Of a stretch of DNA of 64,000 nucleotides, positions 53,101 to 62,163 are shown piece by piece; the first letter of the stretch is position 1; each line of letters opens with the position of its first letter. A program made the position numbers and the translations under genes. The notes beneath the pieces are model-generated. The model was not told the DNA's origin and searched no databases. It saw only the letters and a program-made list of their open reading frames with translations. The stretch is from Harmothoe impar (taxonomy: Eukaryota; Annelida; Polychaeta; Phyllodocida; Polynoidae): positions 67,817,534 through 67,881,533 of the forward strand of contig OX381719.1 in assembly GCA_947462335.1 (NCBI GenBank), written 5' to 3'.

Positions 53101-53428
53101 AAGGAATCTTAAAAGCGGGGTTATCCCCGGTTTTAATTTCATGCAATACCTTATTGGTTCTCCCCAGGGGTTCCCCTGGGGCCGCAAAAGCTTGCCTGCA
53201 TCTCTTCAGCATAGCTTTTAGGGCTTCCTGATCATTCTCATCCGTTATGGACGATCCTGTTAACAACTTAGTTAACTCTTCATGCAATTCCTCTTCCCCT
53301 CCTTCTTCTAACCTCAGGTCTTGGTGGCTACCGGTGACTGCCTCCGCAAGTATCACTTTCCCAACTTCAGTGCCTTTCTCAAGATATACTGTGGAGTTTC
53401 CAGGTTGGAAATGGGTGTCACTGTCCAT
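50123..53428 (-). CDS. pol: RT, RNase H, integrase (Ty3/Gypsy copy 2)
   Basis: An open frame of 1101 codons. RT: FCIDYRKLNGLTKKNSYPLP (about 157), LDLQSGYWQV (194), FGLCNAPATFE (229), CLVYLDDVIVFG (254). RNase H: FVLDTDASNESIGAAL (406). Integrase: HLTSGHFG and CPDCCKN (HHCC, 654-692), catalytic D721 (VAIDIIS), D781 (HSDQGRE), E817 (VERFN). A GPF module SNWDGPFVV lies near 955 and an AT-hook-like RGRPRK at 1023-1028, followed by a Lys/Arg-rich tail. The listed start is only where the frame opens after the 1-bp deletion near 53402; in the family it is continuous with pro. It makes and integrates the element cDNA. Confidence 0.95.
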   Translation of the reverse strand: MDSDTHFQPGNSTVYLEKGTEVGKVILAEAVTGSHQDLRLEEGGEEELHEELTKLLTGSSITDENDQEALKAMLKRCRQAFAAPGEPLGRTNKVLHEIKTGDNPAFKIPYRRLPLKKKIVAEEEIAKMLKDNVIVPSMSPWSSPVCMVTKKDGSIRFCIDYRKLNGLTKKNSYPLPRIDETIDSLGGNEWFCTLDLQSGYWQVGMKPEDMEKTAFSSHIGLFEYKVMPFGLCNAPATFEAMMETLLSDLLWRKCLVYLDDVIVFGKTFADCLSNLEEVLNRIMSNGLKLKPKKCNLFKKDINYLGRIISTEGVKADPEKIRSVTEWEVPRGPKDVRSFLGFCSYYRDFLPGYSRVAYPIQCLSHWTPGSRKEEFPWGREQDTAFLAIKKLFVETPVLKYPTPDGHFVLDTDASNESIGAALSQVQGGVEVPIAFASNTMSKTQRNYCTTKRELLAVIVYTKKFKHFLWGSDFTLRTDHSSLRWLLNFKDAEGMIGRWLAHLSEFGLEQSQIQHRAGVKHVNADALSRRPIRKCENTNCDDCGQHEAVIAGARIPFEIKGTGVLEWSMGTIRKFQEKDPNLSRLLVLLPRKIRPPRPEISLENREMRRLIAQWAELEVQSGIIYRWKINSSGRRVRQVVIPSGMRRDVMYYCHGHLTSGHFGKKRSLERLKRRYYWPGMSSDLLRWIATCPDCCKNKPGPGMGKMPLSQELFGVRFARVAIDIISGFKTTPEGNTCMMVVTDYYTKYTRVFPLADHKAATCAKAFVKGWVLHLGVPLMMHSDQGREFESDLWQEMCHRRAICKTRTNPYRPQSDGMVERFNRTLIQVLKSLVNDRMDDWDEQCDYVCHAYNSTVHSSTSCSPNLLVFGEDLIMPADLVFGVVGMNPETPCHVMFVESLRDQFKYAYELVRTELQKNATWQKTGYDLGLKPRRFKVGDQVVRLHEPLSTLKLASNWDGPFVVTRIVSDSTVVIRSLQGKMYKSNVARLREWKGRDLSLDSYELEVDTLIEESEQRKLVKEPPRKRGRPRKEVSRKLMVQKSVIPKRSGKKAANKVSLAEGKRTRKSVVKAKSTLEKACPRTRSNVMPKNIRRSPRLLARDGIT

Positions 53429-54333
53429 CTGGAATTCCCTACTAGGGTATCCGCAGATTCCAATCCCTTCCGGGATAATACAGCCATATCCCGCTCGATT
53501 ACCGCTAATCCTAACTGGATTAGCCTCCCTGAACTGACTAACACGTCACAGGTCATTCCCGGGGGAATCTTCACAGTCTGTGCCACACTAGCGACACTAC
53601 TTATCACTCTCAACTTACAGAGTATGGTCATATCATACGGGTATTCAATTTTCAACTTCCCACTTTTCGGATTCAAAGTCGCACCGAAAAGCGCCGCAAA
53701 ATCCAAACCAAGAATACCATCATCTTCAATCTCAGCTATGGTCGGGGCCCAAACAAATTCTTTCCCGGCCACAGAGATTATCAGAAAAGTCCGTCCAAAT
53801 GTCCTCATTCTGGTACCATCGGCCGTACATGCGTTTACCCTCATTGTGAGGTTTTCACACATATTCGGCAATAAGCTGATGAATCTCTTAGAGACCATGG
53901 AGTGGCTAGCTCCAGTATCCATAAGAAACTCCCCAGTCTTTCCTTGTACAGAACAGGAAACGTACCACCTCTTCCCATCAGTTACTGAGGGATTCCTAGT
54001 AAACCGGTGAAGGTCACTATCAGTGCCCAGGTCGAATCCACATCCTTTCAGGTGTTCCAGACAAGGATGACCCGGGGGAAGCCTGGTTCCTCCAACCTTA
54101 ACCAACTCTTTGGTTATTGACTCCTCTAAACTGGCACTAGGTTTCCCATACGCGCACCCCTGGGCGCCTGTTGTACCAGTCTCCCCAGCCTCATGGTTTC
54201 CGGGATGTACGGTCCCATCTCCCTTCTTGCTGGACGCATTCACTGCTAATGAATCTTCACCGCCAACGTCGGTGATAATCTGACATATTTCCTCAGGGGT
54301 TACCGTCCTGCCATCCCCGGTAACCCCCTCTAA
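53353..54333 (-). CDS. pro domain frame (Ty3/Gypsy copy 2)
   Basis: The frame is open from 54345 and is entered from gag by a -1 slip at the heptamer 54333-54339. It holds the retropepsin signature EFLMDTGASHSM and GILGLDFAALFG. The ORF leaves the pol frame at about 53402, where copy 1 has CCGGGG and this copy CCAGG, one base fewer, and ends at 53353. The enzyme would process Gag and Pro-Pol. The deletion means this copy alone cannot make a full Pro-Pol without help. Confidence 0.9.
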   Translation of the reverse strand, partial: LEGVTGDGRTVTPEEICQIITDVGGEDSLAVNASSKKGDGTVHPGNHEAGETGTTGAQGCAYGKPSASLEESITKELVKVGGTRLPPGHPCLEHLKGCGFDLGTDSDLHRFTRNPSVTDGKRWYVSCSVQGKTGEFLMDTGASHSMVSKRFISLLPNMCENLTMRVNACTADGTRMRTFGRTFLIISVAGKEFVWAPTIAEIEDDGILGLDFAALFGATLNPKSGKLKIEYPYDMTILCKLRVISSVASVAQTVKIPPGMTCDVLVSSGRLIQLGLAVIERDMAVLSRKGLESADTLVGNSRWTVTPISNLETPQYILRKALKLGK

Positions 54334-54339
54334 TTTCCC
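54296..54339 (-). promoter_or_regulatory. -1 ribosomal frameshift signal, gag/pro (copy 2)
   Basis: Minus-strand GGGAAAT (54339-54333) in gag phase G GGA AAT is followed at once by the gag TAG (54332-54330). The stem GGGGTTACCG / CGGTAACCCC (54327-54318 with 54305-54296) begins 5 nt after the heptamer and has a 12-nt loop. XXXYYYZ plus a short spacer and stem is the canonical retroviral design. Confidence 0.87.
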
Positions 54340-56870
54340 GAAACCTCACTTCTTAAAACAGGTTTCTCGGCTTTGCATTCAGATGCAAAGTGCCCTTTGA
54401 CTTGACATCTGTAACACTGGACGGTGTTACGATCGACCCTAGGGCGGCGCCTGGTTTGATTATCAAACACCTCGTTCATGCGTTTAATCATGGACTCCAT
54501 TAAGGTATTTAATGAGTTTCCTGACGCATTTGTTTTATCCGGAGTGGTCGTCTCCGGGGTCTGGGTTTTCTGACTGGGTTCAGTCTGAGGCTCCCGAATG
54601 TCGGGTTTCCGGGTGGTTTCCGAATAACCTTTGTTACTAGGAAGTTTCCCGGAAGCTGGGGTTGAGTTAGATTTCTGTCGACCCTTGAATTTAAGGGCGT
54701 CTACTCTCTCCTCCCCTTCAGATTCTTCCGCGGAAGAATCGTCTCCATCTAAGGAATGTTCAATTCCAGAGACGCGCTGCCCCCTATTAGCGGGTATCAT
54801 ACCAGCCAACAGTATCTTCTTTTTGTCATGTTGATCAATCGCCATGAACAAATCTGCTAAGGAAGACCCAGCTTCCCAAGCTCTACCACAAACTTTAGCA
54901 TGTTCGGGATCACTCAATCCACTAATAAATCTTACAAATAGGGATTCTATGTAATATTCAGCATCCCTACTCCATTCTGGCCTAGCCTGCCGCAATAATC
55001 GCTGCAATTCCAGCCCAAAAATTTTAGCAGATTCCTTCGGTTTCTGCGTTCTTCTCTGAAACAGAGTCCAGTGATCTACTGTCACCATTTTCCCAAAGGT
55101 ATAACAAGCTAATACTTCCAGCTGGTCGTATGTAGCTTCCGGCCCGTAAGTGTCCCTCCATTCTTCAACCACTATCTTACCCGGGCCGTCACTCAACCAT
55201 ATCACAAAAGCTCCCAAGGATTCCTCCTTGTTCCAGCAATTGTACTTACAATCATCTAGAAGTGATTGATATTCTTCCTTCCAGGGTCGTACACCCCTGT
55301 AAGGCTTAGTCACACGTGCAGTTCTTTTAGCGGCATAATTAGAATGCACTAATTGACCCGACATGCGTCTACTCCAAGCCAGTAGGTCTGTACCGTCTTG
55401 ACCTCGGCTAGAGCAATCTAGTCCCAAATTACCTATGGCGGGGTCTCGATTATGTAATCGGTGCTCCGCCGGGGTCATTGTGACCCGTCGGTTCAAAGGA
55501 ACCTTTCTCTTGGGTACATCGTCAGATGATTTATCTGATTCAGATTCTGAACCCTCATCAAAGCGTGGGCCTTGATAGCCTGACAGTCCCTCAGTGTTTT
55601 TATGCACCGGGTTTGACCTTCCCTTTGTTCCCTGCTGGGACCCCTTATTCAAACTACCCCTCGGCCTATTCTCAGGGTCTTTATTGACTCCCGAGTGTGT
55701 TTCAGTGGCAGGAGGTGGATATGAATAAGTTGCATCTGGGCAATACTTATAATTACCCTTGCTGTCATAACCTCCCGGATTCCCATATAGAGCCGGGTCA
55801 TCTCCCGCAAAGGGGTTCAATGAGCCATAACTATGGTTCACCACTTCATCTCGAAATTTATTTTTATAATGTCGAGACACTTCCTCCTCCGGAGACATTT
55901 CCCTGTTAACCGGACCATTACTGGCATGATTAACTGGTTCCCATCCAAGAGAGCGCCCGGTAACATTCACTCTCCTTGAATCTTTCTCTCTGTTCTTATA
56001 CACAGAGTCTTCCACATTCCTCAATCCATTATCATTAATAAATGGATCGAATTGAGGTAATGCTTCCCCCTTACTAGTAGTAGGAGTACTATCCGGAACA
56101 GTTTCCGGCCTGACAGCTGGAACTTGTTCCTCCCCCTGCTGTTCCATTGCCTTCGACAATTCACCCCGCAGGAGAGTTTTCCTGGCTTCAAGGGAACAGA
56201 CAGCCTCCACCTCAGCTTTCCGTTTCCTTTCTAACTCTTCCGTTTCTTCCAGGATTTGTATCCTGGTGGATTCGTTATCCTTGACCAACTGGTCTCTGCC
56301 CTTCTCGAGCTCTTCTGTCCCCTTCTTCAAGGCATACCATTCTCTAGAGTATTTTTTCAACTCCTTCTCATACCTCTCCTTAAGAGATTCGGAATGTTCA
56401 TTCTCCTTCTGGTTCTCAGCAATCTTTGCCTGAATCTTTTGGTATTCATGCGATTCCTGAGCAACCTTCTTTTTCATATACCGGTTGTCCTCTATCAACC
56501 GTTCTCTCTCTTCTATCAGAGTTCCTTTTACCCTCTGATTCTCAGAGAGGATCTCGTCCCTTTCTTTTACCAGGGAAGTCAATTCCTCAGTCAATGCAGC
56601 ATACTGATCTTCCATTGACTGCTTGTCCAATCGGACATTTTCCCAGTAGAGGTCATCCTCTTCCCGAGCCAAACGCTCGTCATATTCCCTCTGGAATCTC
56701 TCATCCCCTACATAGGGTTCCACCCAGGAAAGATCCTGCAATTTCCTCTTCTTCTGTTCTGGCTTCAAGCCCTCCCCAGGGTCCATCCCTGGCACCTCCA
56801 GGCGAGTTGATTCCAACTCCCCTTCACTCAGCTCTGGGCCAGAGCCGCCCAGGCTACCACCGGTAGCCAT
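54330..56870 (-). CDS. Gag polyprotein (Ty3/Gypsy copy 2)
   Basis: 846 codons from ATG 56870 (MATGGSLG) to TAG. The upstream in-frame codons begin only at GTG. The domains are as in copy 1: an acidic start, a long coiled coil with runs such as EELTSLVKERDEILSENQ (about 70-250), a linker with clustered Ser/Asp (SESESDKSSDD), a capsid-like helical domain (about 490-690), and a CCHC knuckle CYRCQVKGHFASEC near residue 826. It assembles particles and binds the RNA. The coiled coil of about 180 residues is unusually long for a Gypsy Gag. Confidence 0.93.
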   Translation of the reverse strand: MATGGSLGGSGPELSEGELESTRLEVPGMDPGEGLKPEQKKRKLQDLSWVEPYVGDERFQREYDERLAREEDDLYWENVRLDKQSMEDQYAALTEELTSLVKERDEILSENQRVKGTLIEERERLIEDNRYMKKKVAQESHEYQKIQAKIAENQKENEHSESLKERYEKELKKYSREWYALKKGTEELEKGRDQLVKDNESTRIQILEETEELERKRKAEVEAVCSLEARKTLLRGELSKAMEQQGEEQVPAVRPETVPDSTPTTSKGEALPQFDPFINDNGLRNVEDSVYKNREKDSRRVNVTGRSLGWEPVNHASNGPVNREMSPEEEVSRHYKNKFRDEVVNHSYGSLNPFAGDDPALYGNPGGYDSKGNYKYCPDATYSYPPPATETHSGVNKDPENRPRGSLNKGSQQGTKGRSNPVHKNTEGLSGYQGPRFDEGSESESDKSSDDVPKRKVPLNRRVTMTPAEHRLHNRDPAIGNLGLDCSSRGQDGTDLLAWSRRMSGQLVHSNYAAKRTARVTKPYRGVRPWKEEYQSLLDDCKYNCWNKEESLGAFVIWLSDGPGKIVVEEWRDTYGPEATYDQLEVLACYTFGKMVTVDHWTLFQRRTQKPKESAKIFGLELQRLLRQARPEWSRDAEYYIESLFVRFISGLSDPEHAKVCGRAWEAGSSLADLFMAIDQHDKKKILLAGMIPANRGQRVSGIEHSLDGDDSSAEESEGEERVDALKFKGRQKSNSTPASGKLPSNKGYSETTRKPDIREPQTEPSQKTQTPETTTPDKTNASGNSLNTLMESMIKRMNEVFDNQTRRRPRVDRNTVQCYRCQVKGHFASECKAEKPVLRSEVSGN

Positions 56871-56976
56871 TGTCCGTCCACTAAAGGACTGTCTGTCCAC
56901 TCAAGGACTTCCTGTTCAGTATAACCCGAACATATTCTCGAACAACTAGCTTGTTCCGCTACCTTTACTGCTACTG

Positions 56977-56988
56977 GTCACGGCACCA
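56977..56988 (-). other. primer binding site, tRNA-His type (copy 2)
   Basis: Minus-strand TGGTGCCGTGAC, one base after the LTR, is complementary to GTCACGGCACCA, which I recall as the 3' end of eukaryotic tRNA-His. Confidence 0.75.
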
Positions 56989-56989
56989 G

Positions 56990-57473
56990 TGTGGTGGTTC
57001 GTAGTTAACTCTAGGTTAAAGAACAACGATCACGGCAGTTTCCAGGTGCGAGAATATATCTATCTTTATTCACAAGAATAACAACTCTAGTTCCTTTACT
57101 AGGGAACGATCAGTGTAGAATGAATACACACAGGTAGATCAGGTTTCTCTATAAATAGAGGAAACGGTCAGTATACAACTCTTAGCATACAACTCTGTCC
57201 GCACGGTTGGACATGTGAAGTCTCTCGTCAGTCGGGCCTGCACTGACTGCCGTTCCAGGTAAACACATGGGTCTTATATAACACCGGCTCTTAGGTCACG
57301 TGGCCAGGTGGGTGGGTCGGCCGCCCACCTGAGAGCGGCACACGGTCACCTGAAGAGGACCTGCGCCCTCTCCCGGGAACTGTGTGCACTAGCTCCAGGT
57401 GGAGAAGCCGAGTAAACAGACGTTACCCGGAAATACCGTGTATGAGATTAATATGTAATATCATGCCCCTACA
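56990..57473 (-). repeat. Ty3/Gypsy copy 2, 5' LTR (484 bp)
   Basis: Same length as the 3' LTR, and by eye the same sequence throughout. This indicates a very recent insertion. Confidence 0.95.
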
Positions 57474-57730
57474 AATGTATATATACAATATATCGGCCAG
57501 ATAAAAATGTAAAAAATGCACTGGACAAAATGTCTTACATTTTCACAAATATGGACAAAAATAAATATAGTAAGATTACAAGTGAGGGCCCAAACAGATT
57601 ACATCTGTTTGCTAGCCCTCACTTGTTTGAGAAGATACTGGATTTAATATTCATGCAGGGTTGTGTTTGGAAACGTATTAGGCATTTGGAGGCTTGTTTG
57701 GGTTTTATTTCAAAGTTAGTAAGGAAATTT
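57474..57730 (+). pseudogene. LINE endonuclease relic, right of Gypsy copy 2
   Basis: Frame IYRPDKNVKNALDKMSYIF... continues the relic at 44180-44471. It includes a palindrome (57578-57626, arms ACAAGTGAGGGC / GCCCTCACTTGT) that looks inserted where the GDFN motif of the endonuclease should follow. Confidence 0.55.
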
Positions 57731-58070
57731 GTTTACTTGATGACATAGAGGTTATAAATGACAACAAAGGAATTCCTTCTGCTATAATGGAAACTGATTT
57801 TATTAATGATTAAAAGGGCAGCAATGAATTGACTTGGATGAAGATTGATATATTGAAGAGCTGCTAGACTTTCTAAATGTGTAGTGGAATTTCTAGATCC
57901 AGGGTTTCTAGACCCATTGATGAGTTTAGATACACATGTTGAAGAGTTCCTAAACATGTGGATGAGTTTCCTAGATATGTGGAACAGTTTCCAGATGGGT
58001 TTCATGCCTGAATTGTATCTGAAATTCCCTCTCATGAAGTCCATATTTAGAGGGCTAGTATGAGTGTTTG

Positions 58071-58210
58071 GGAGCCCCTAGACGTGGTGTGGAGTCACTG
58101 GGCGTGGTGTGGAGCCCCTAGTCATGGTGTGGAGTCCCTAGGTGTGGTATGGAGCCCCTACATGTGTTGTGGAGCCCCTACACGTGTTGTAGAGCCCCTA
58201 GGCATTGTGG
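58071..58210. repeat. 20-bp minisatellite, 7 units
   Basis: Units of the type GGAGCCCCTAGACGTGGTGT with substitutions; period exactly 20. Confidence 0.85.
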
Positions 58211-58329
58211 GACACAATGTCAGTCGATGGACACGTTTTCAGTTTTGGGTCTAGTTGAAATGATGATAAGTGTTTTGACCTGAAGGGTGATGTGACTACG
58301 TGATGAGACTCTGCAAAATAAAAAAGGGT

Positions 58330-59080
58330 CTATATTTAACTGTGTTACATTGGACGCTCAGGTAGTACTGTGGAGATTAAGGTCGGACAAAAATAACTAA
58401 TATTCTCCCCCCATCCCCCCAGTCTGAAATTTTTGGTCACATTGGGCACTCAGGCAGTAGCATGGAGTTTACAGTGGGACAAAAACACCAAATTTCTCTT
58501 GTGCCATCCTCCAGTCTAAAATTATGCAAATAAGCTGGGAATACTTTTAAACCTAATTTTAGGGTCTATAGTTAACTGTGCGTAAGCAGCAGAGTTATGA
58601 AATAGGACTAACCCCCTCAAAAAATAAGATTACTTTTGATCACATTGGACGCTCAGGCAGTACCTTGGACTTTAAGATCAGACAAAAATGCCAAATTTCT
58701 CTCCCCTACCCCCTGAGTCTAAAATTAAGCAAATGATCTGGGAATACTTTTAAACCTAAATTTAGGGTCCATATTTAACTATGTGTTAGCAGCAAACTAC
58801 ATCAATAAAAAAGGATTACTTTTGATCACATTGAGATTATATAAAAGCCTCCTTAACATGTACATATATGTAAGGATCGGGAGGTGACCACAGGGACACA
58901 TGCAGCCATGTGAGGCCCAAGGGACAGGGAGCATGTTTGTAACTGCAGCATAGCCTTGTGAGGCCCCGGGGACGGGAGACAACCATGGAGAGCGTTCCGG
59001 TATATGCGGCTCAGGGAGTACTCTGGAATTTAAGATCAGACAAAAATACCGAATGTTCTTATGAGGAAATTGAAGGGGGC
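58330..59080. repeat. degenerate dispersed repeat (four partial units)
   Basis: A unit of up to 200 bp with TTGGACGCTCAGGCAGTAC, AAGATCAGACAAAAATRCC and TACTTTTAAACCTAA recurs at about 58344, 58437, 58644 and 59008. Non-coding. Confidence 0.7.
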
Positions 59081-59472
59081 AAATGTATTGCTACTCACAA
59101 TGTGAATTGGATCCTGGTCTTAGTGCTCCCAGTTGTAGGGCTCCCGGCCACAGGGCTCCTGGTTGTAGGGTTCCTGCTTGTACTGTCCCCACTTGTACCG
59201 TTTCTACTTGTACTGTTACCGCTTGTACTGTTACCGCTCATACTGCTAAATTAAGAAATATTTGAAAGCTAACCACTTACAAAAAAGAAGAACGAGAATC
59301 TAGAGCTGCATTCATGCATCATGACAACAAAGGGACAGACAGCTCTATTAACCTTTCTTATTGTTAAATACTTGTATTAAACCACAGACAGCTATAATAA
59401 ACACCCCAATACACATGACTGGCAATAAATCAAAAAAAAGAAATCTTATAGTGAAGAACTGAAGAAGATAAC

Positions 59473-59680
59473 ATGTCATCCAAGAAACTCAAGGATATTA
59501 TAACTTGCTTGGCAGAGCATGTCAGATTCATTATAAACCTGGTTATGAGAACCTACTCCTTTCCAGATACCTCGAAAATAGCCCAAGTGAGCCCTCTCCC
59601 AAAAGGTGGTGATGCATTAGAAGTCTCAAATCTTAGACCCTTTACGCTGATAATAATGGGCCTGGAAATGTTGTCACTAC
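59473..59680 (+). pseudogene. LINE RT fragment
   Basis: The frame contains VMRTYSFPDTSKIAQVSPLP and GGDALEVSNLRPFTLI, the N-terminal RT region (FPDxWKxAxVxPLxKxGD...NYRPISLL). No other part of the element is nearby. Confidence 0.75.
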
Positions 59681-60573
59681 GAACAACGTTTCTATAGTCA
59701 CATGAACGTAGAAAAAGCGGCTATACCTAGTTAGTCTAGTTAGTCTAATGTAAGCTAGTCATATAGTCAACCTATAGTCAGCCATTAAATTGGCTGATTT
59801 GGGCTATATAGTCAAGTGACTATAAATCTAATGGTTTCATGGTCTTAAGTAGTCACTATGACTAATAGATATAGTCAATCATGAGTGCTTATGCAATTTA
59901 ATGGATGTACCTGAGATGCCTCAATGTGAAAACAGCTACACGGTAAATATTCTAGCCCACATCACCTTCCCTTACCGCCCCTTGCCTGCTACCCTTACCC
60001 CTTGCTATCATAGCTGATACTGGATTATAGCCACATGATCATTTGTCATCAGATTATCCCTGGTCAATTGCATAACTATTATACTGAGCTATTGGCCTGA
60101 TTAAACTGGAATAATCAAGCAAAATGTATTTAAACAATGCCTCCTTCATTACATAGGAGCTCTGGCAGACTTTTGATTACATCAAATTTACATATGTATA
60201 AATCAGTGTTAGTTTTGCACAGAAAACTATCTTGTACCAACTTTTTCATTGAGAATTACCATATTTGGGACTTTTGACCTTGGCAAGTGACCTTGACCTT
60301 GAGTATGTTTCTGTAGATCATAAGGGTCATATCTTAGCTATATTTCTATGTAGTAATAGACAGAGACATTGCATATTTATATACTTATGCTATTTGGAAG
60401 AGAAGAAGCCAACCCAACAGCAGCCTTTTTGAAAGATAGCCGCCACACATTTCCTGTGCCAGATCTAGGTTGCCTATTTCTTGCGAATTGATCAATACAT
60501 ATTAGCCATTGTCTGTGGGAAGTTTCATAGCTTCTTGAAAAATGCACATTGGATCAGCTATGCCACCCCACTA
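59681..60573. other. no gene seen
   Basis: TAGTCA-type short repeats at 59730-59890. No domain-bearing frame. Confidence 0.4.
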
Positions 60574-60577
60574 TGTA

Positions 60578-60916
60578 GGCTGTGTCTCACGACCTTGAGC
60601 CAATGTTTTTGTCTCTGATCGGATGCCGTCTCTGACCGGGTGCCGTCTCTGACCAGGTGCCGTCTCTGACCAGGTGTCAGAAAACAGGTGTTTTAAAAAG
60701 AATTATACTCATATATATAAGGATTTGTAAAAACGTTATGGCGGTTGTTATATAATTATAATTATAATTACAATTAGCCTCCTGCTGTTGGTATCAAGCC
60801 AAGCCGGTCAGAGACGGCACCCGGTCAGAGACAGCACCCGGTCAGAGACAGCACCCGGTCAGAGACGGCACCCAGTCAGAAACAAAAACATTGGCCCAAG
60901 GTCGTGAGACACAGCC
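60578..60916. mobile_element. 339-bp foldback element with internal 17-bp repeats
   Basis: Terminal inverted repeats of about 100 bp begin GGCTGTGTCTCACGACCTTG and include 17-bp tandem units (GGTCAGAGACGGCACCC; four on the right, 60806-60873). TGTA is duplicated at both borders (60574-60577, 60917-60920). The centre is AT-rich. Confidence 0.85.
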
Positions 60917-61083
60917 TGTAGTTATTAAACATTGCTGCACGATCCCTAATGAGGTTTGGACCAAGTACTCCTTGACCCAGAAAGTTAGGTTGGGGTTTTG
61001 TTCAATGATAACATACTTTCCGTTTTGGGAGAATGATGGGGTAAGGGTAATGTTTTGTCCAAGCATCAGGTGTTAAATAATAA

Positions 61084-61248
61084 TTATTTGAAGTCATTAG
61101 GCTCCCGACATTGGTCATGGTTCAGCCAGCCATCTAGGTTGTTGTATGTTTTAATTGACTTGTCTTCCCACAAACGTGCACATATCAAACAGAATGGGTT
61201 TGGCATCAAAACAGGCTTGTAAAGTAATTTCCATTTGAATAGACTATT
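61084..61248 (-). CDS. alpha-1,3-fucosyltransferase (GT10), C-terminal segment
   Basis: The minus-strand frame from AAT (61248-61246) reads NSLFKWKLLYKPVLMPNPFC, LICARLWEDK and ends DQCREPNDFK with TAA 61086-61084. It is the expected GT10 C-terminus (a W-rich start, then paired Cys residues). It is in phase with codon 301 of the main part (62166-62164), so removing 61249-62163 gives one frame of 355 codons. The 915-bp element is 305 codons long, but it contains stops. Confidence 0.85.
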   Translation of the reverse strand, partial: NSLFKWKLLYKPVLMPNPFCLICARLWEDKSIKTYNNLDGWLNHDQCREPNDFK

Positions 61249-62163
61249 AGGGTAGATTCACCATAAGTCGACCCTTCCCGTCACAGATTTTCGTGACCTT
61301 TAGCAGATCCTTAGTTATGTCAATTAAAAACATTATTGGGTCATATTTGCCATATCAGACATTGAGCGATAATCCAGGGCCATTAACTTATCATGTTTGA
61401 TAATTTCATGAACAATAATCATATGTAGATTATTGCCCTTATATTTAGAAATCTCATATGGTCCATTTTCACTCAATGTCGACCAAAATGAGCCCAGAGT
61501 CGACCACTCTTTTCTCAATCAAAACAATATCAATCTTTTTTTTTTATATCAAGATGAACTGGATTTACCCGGCAGAATAATGTTAGAATCATGCATGATC
61601 ATTATTGTCCTATTAGTGGAGCATTTTCTTAAACTTTGGGCCTTTTGAAAAGTAACTATATAAGTAGCAATCCATACAGAATGACCATTGTGAGAGGGCT
61701 ACTGCTAACACCTTGTAAATGGAGGTCGTCTTATGGTGAAATTGTGGTCGTTTCATGGTGAAATTAGTAGGTACTAGCTAATGAGCTCTACCTATTAAGA
61801 ATCTGGATGTTTAAATAGTAGAACAAGTGATTTAAGTTCAAAATATGTGTATCAATTCATTCAACATCATAATTAGTACATAAATCAAGTGAGATATGTA
61901 ACAAACTTGCACCAAAATTAAATATATATGAAGAATTTCCATTTTGTGTGTGGTCAAAACAGGTCATACACCTATACTTCCGCAATATGTATTTATAGGA
62001 ATAAAGTGATATTGGCGAAAAGTGTGGATGCTATGCAGACCATTAACACTTCAACTCTTAATTCAAATAGCGTTTGTACCCCCATAGAGCACTGGATATA
62101 GGCTGTATGGTGATGTAGGTGGTCGACTTATGGTGGGTGGTCGGAAATAGGTGAGCTTACCCT
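61249..62163. mobile_element. AGGGTA-family transposon, copy C, inside the GT10 gene
   Basis: Left terminus AGGGTAGATTCACCATAAGTC; right terminus, reverse-complemented, AGGGTAAGCTCACCTATTTC. The motif TTCACCATRAGWCGACC recurs several times (61255, about 61735, about 62118), like subterminal transposase sites. It shares about 770 bp with copy A. No ORF for a transposase. Confidence 0.8.

Larger units (their letters stand above)
44472..57473 (-). mobile_element. Ty3/Gypsy element, copy 2 (13.0 kb)
   Basis: Minus-strand element with LTRs at 56990-57473 (5') and 44472-44955 (3'), both 484 bp, with no difference that I could find. It has a PBS, gag, pro-pol, an extra zinc-finger ORF3 and a polypurine tract. 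Flanking AATG is duplicated. At 13 kb it is very long for the class, because of the 846-codon gag, the 1071-codon ORF3 and about 1.5 kb of 3' non-coding sequence. The only coding lesion noticed is a 1-bp deletion between protease and RT (about 53402). Confidence 0.96.

Noticed and set aside
50166..54010. Plus-strand ORFs of 60-229 codons within pro-pol of Gypsy copy 2 (and the same in copy 1)
   Set aside because: Antisense shadows; they persist because the sense frame is conserved.
44472..57473. Interpretation of Gypsy copy 2 as an errantivirus with env
   Set aside because: ORF3 lacks a signal peptide, a transmembrane segment and a cleavage site, and has Cys/His fingers instead.
62128..62163. 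Last 11 codons of the long GT10 frame as the natural C-terminus
   Set aside because: They are encoded by the transposon end, and the family-type C-terminus is found in phase at 61084-61248.
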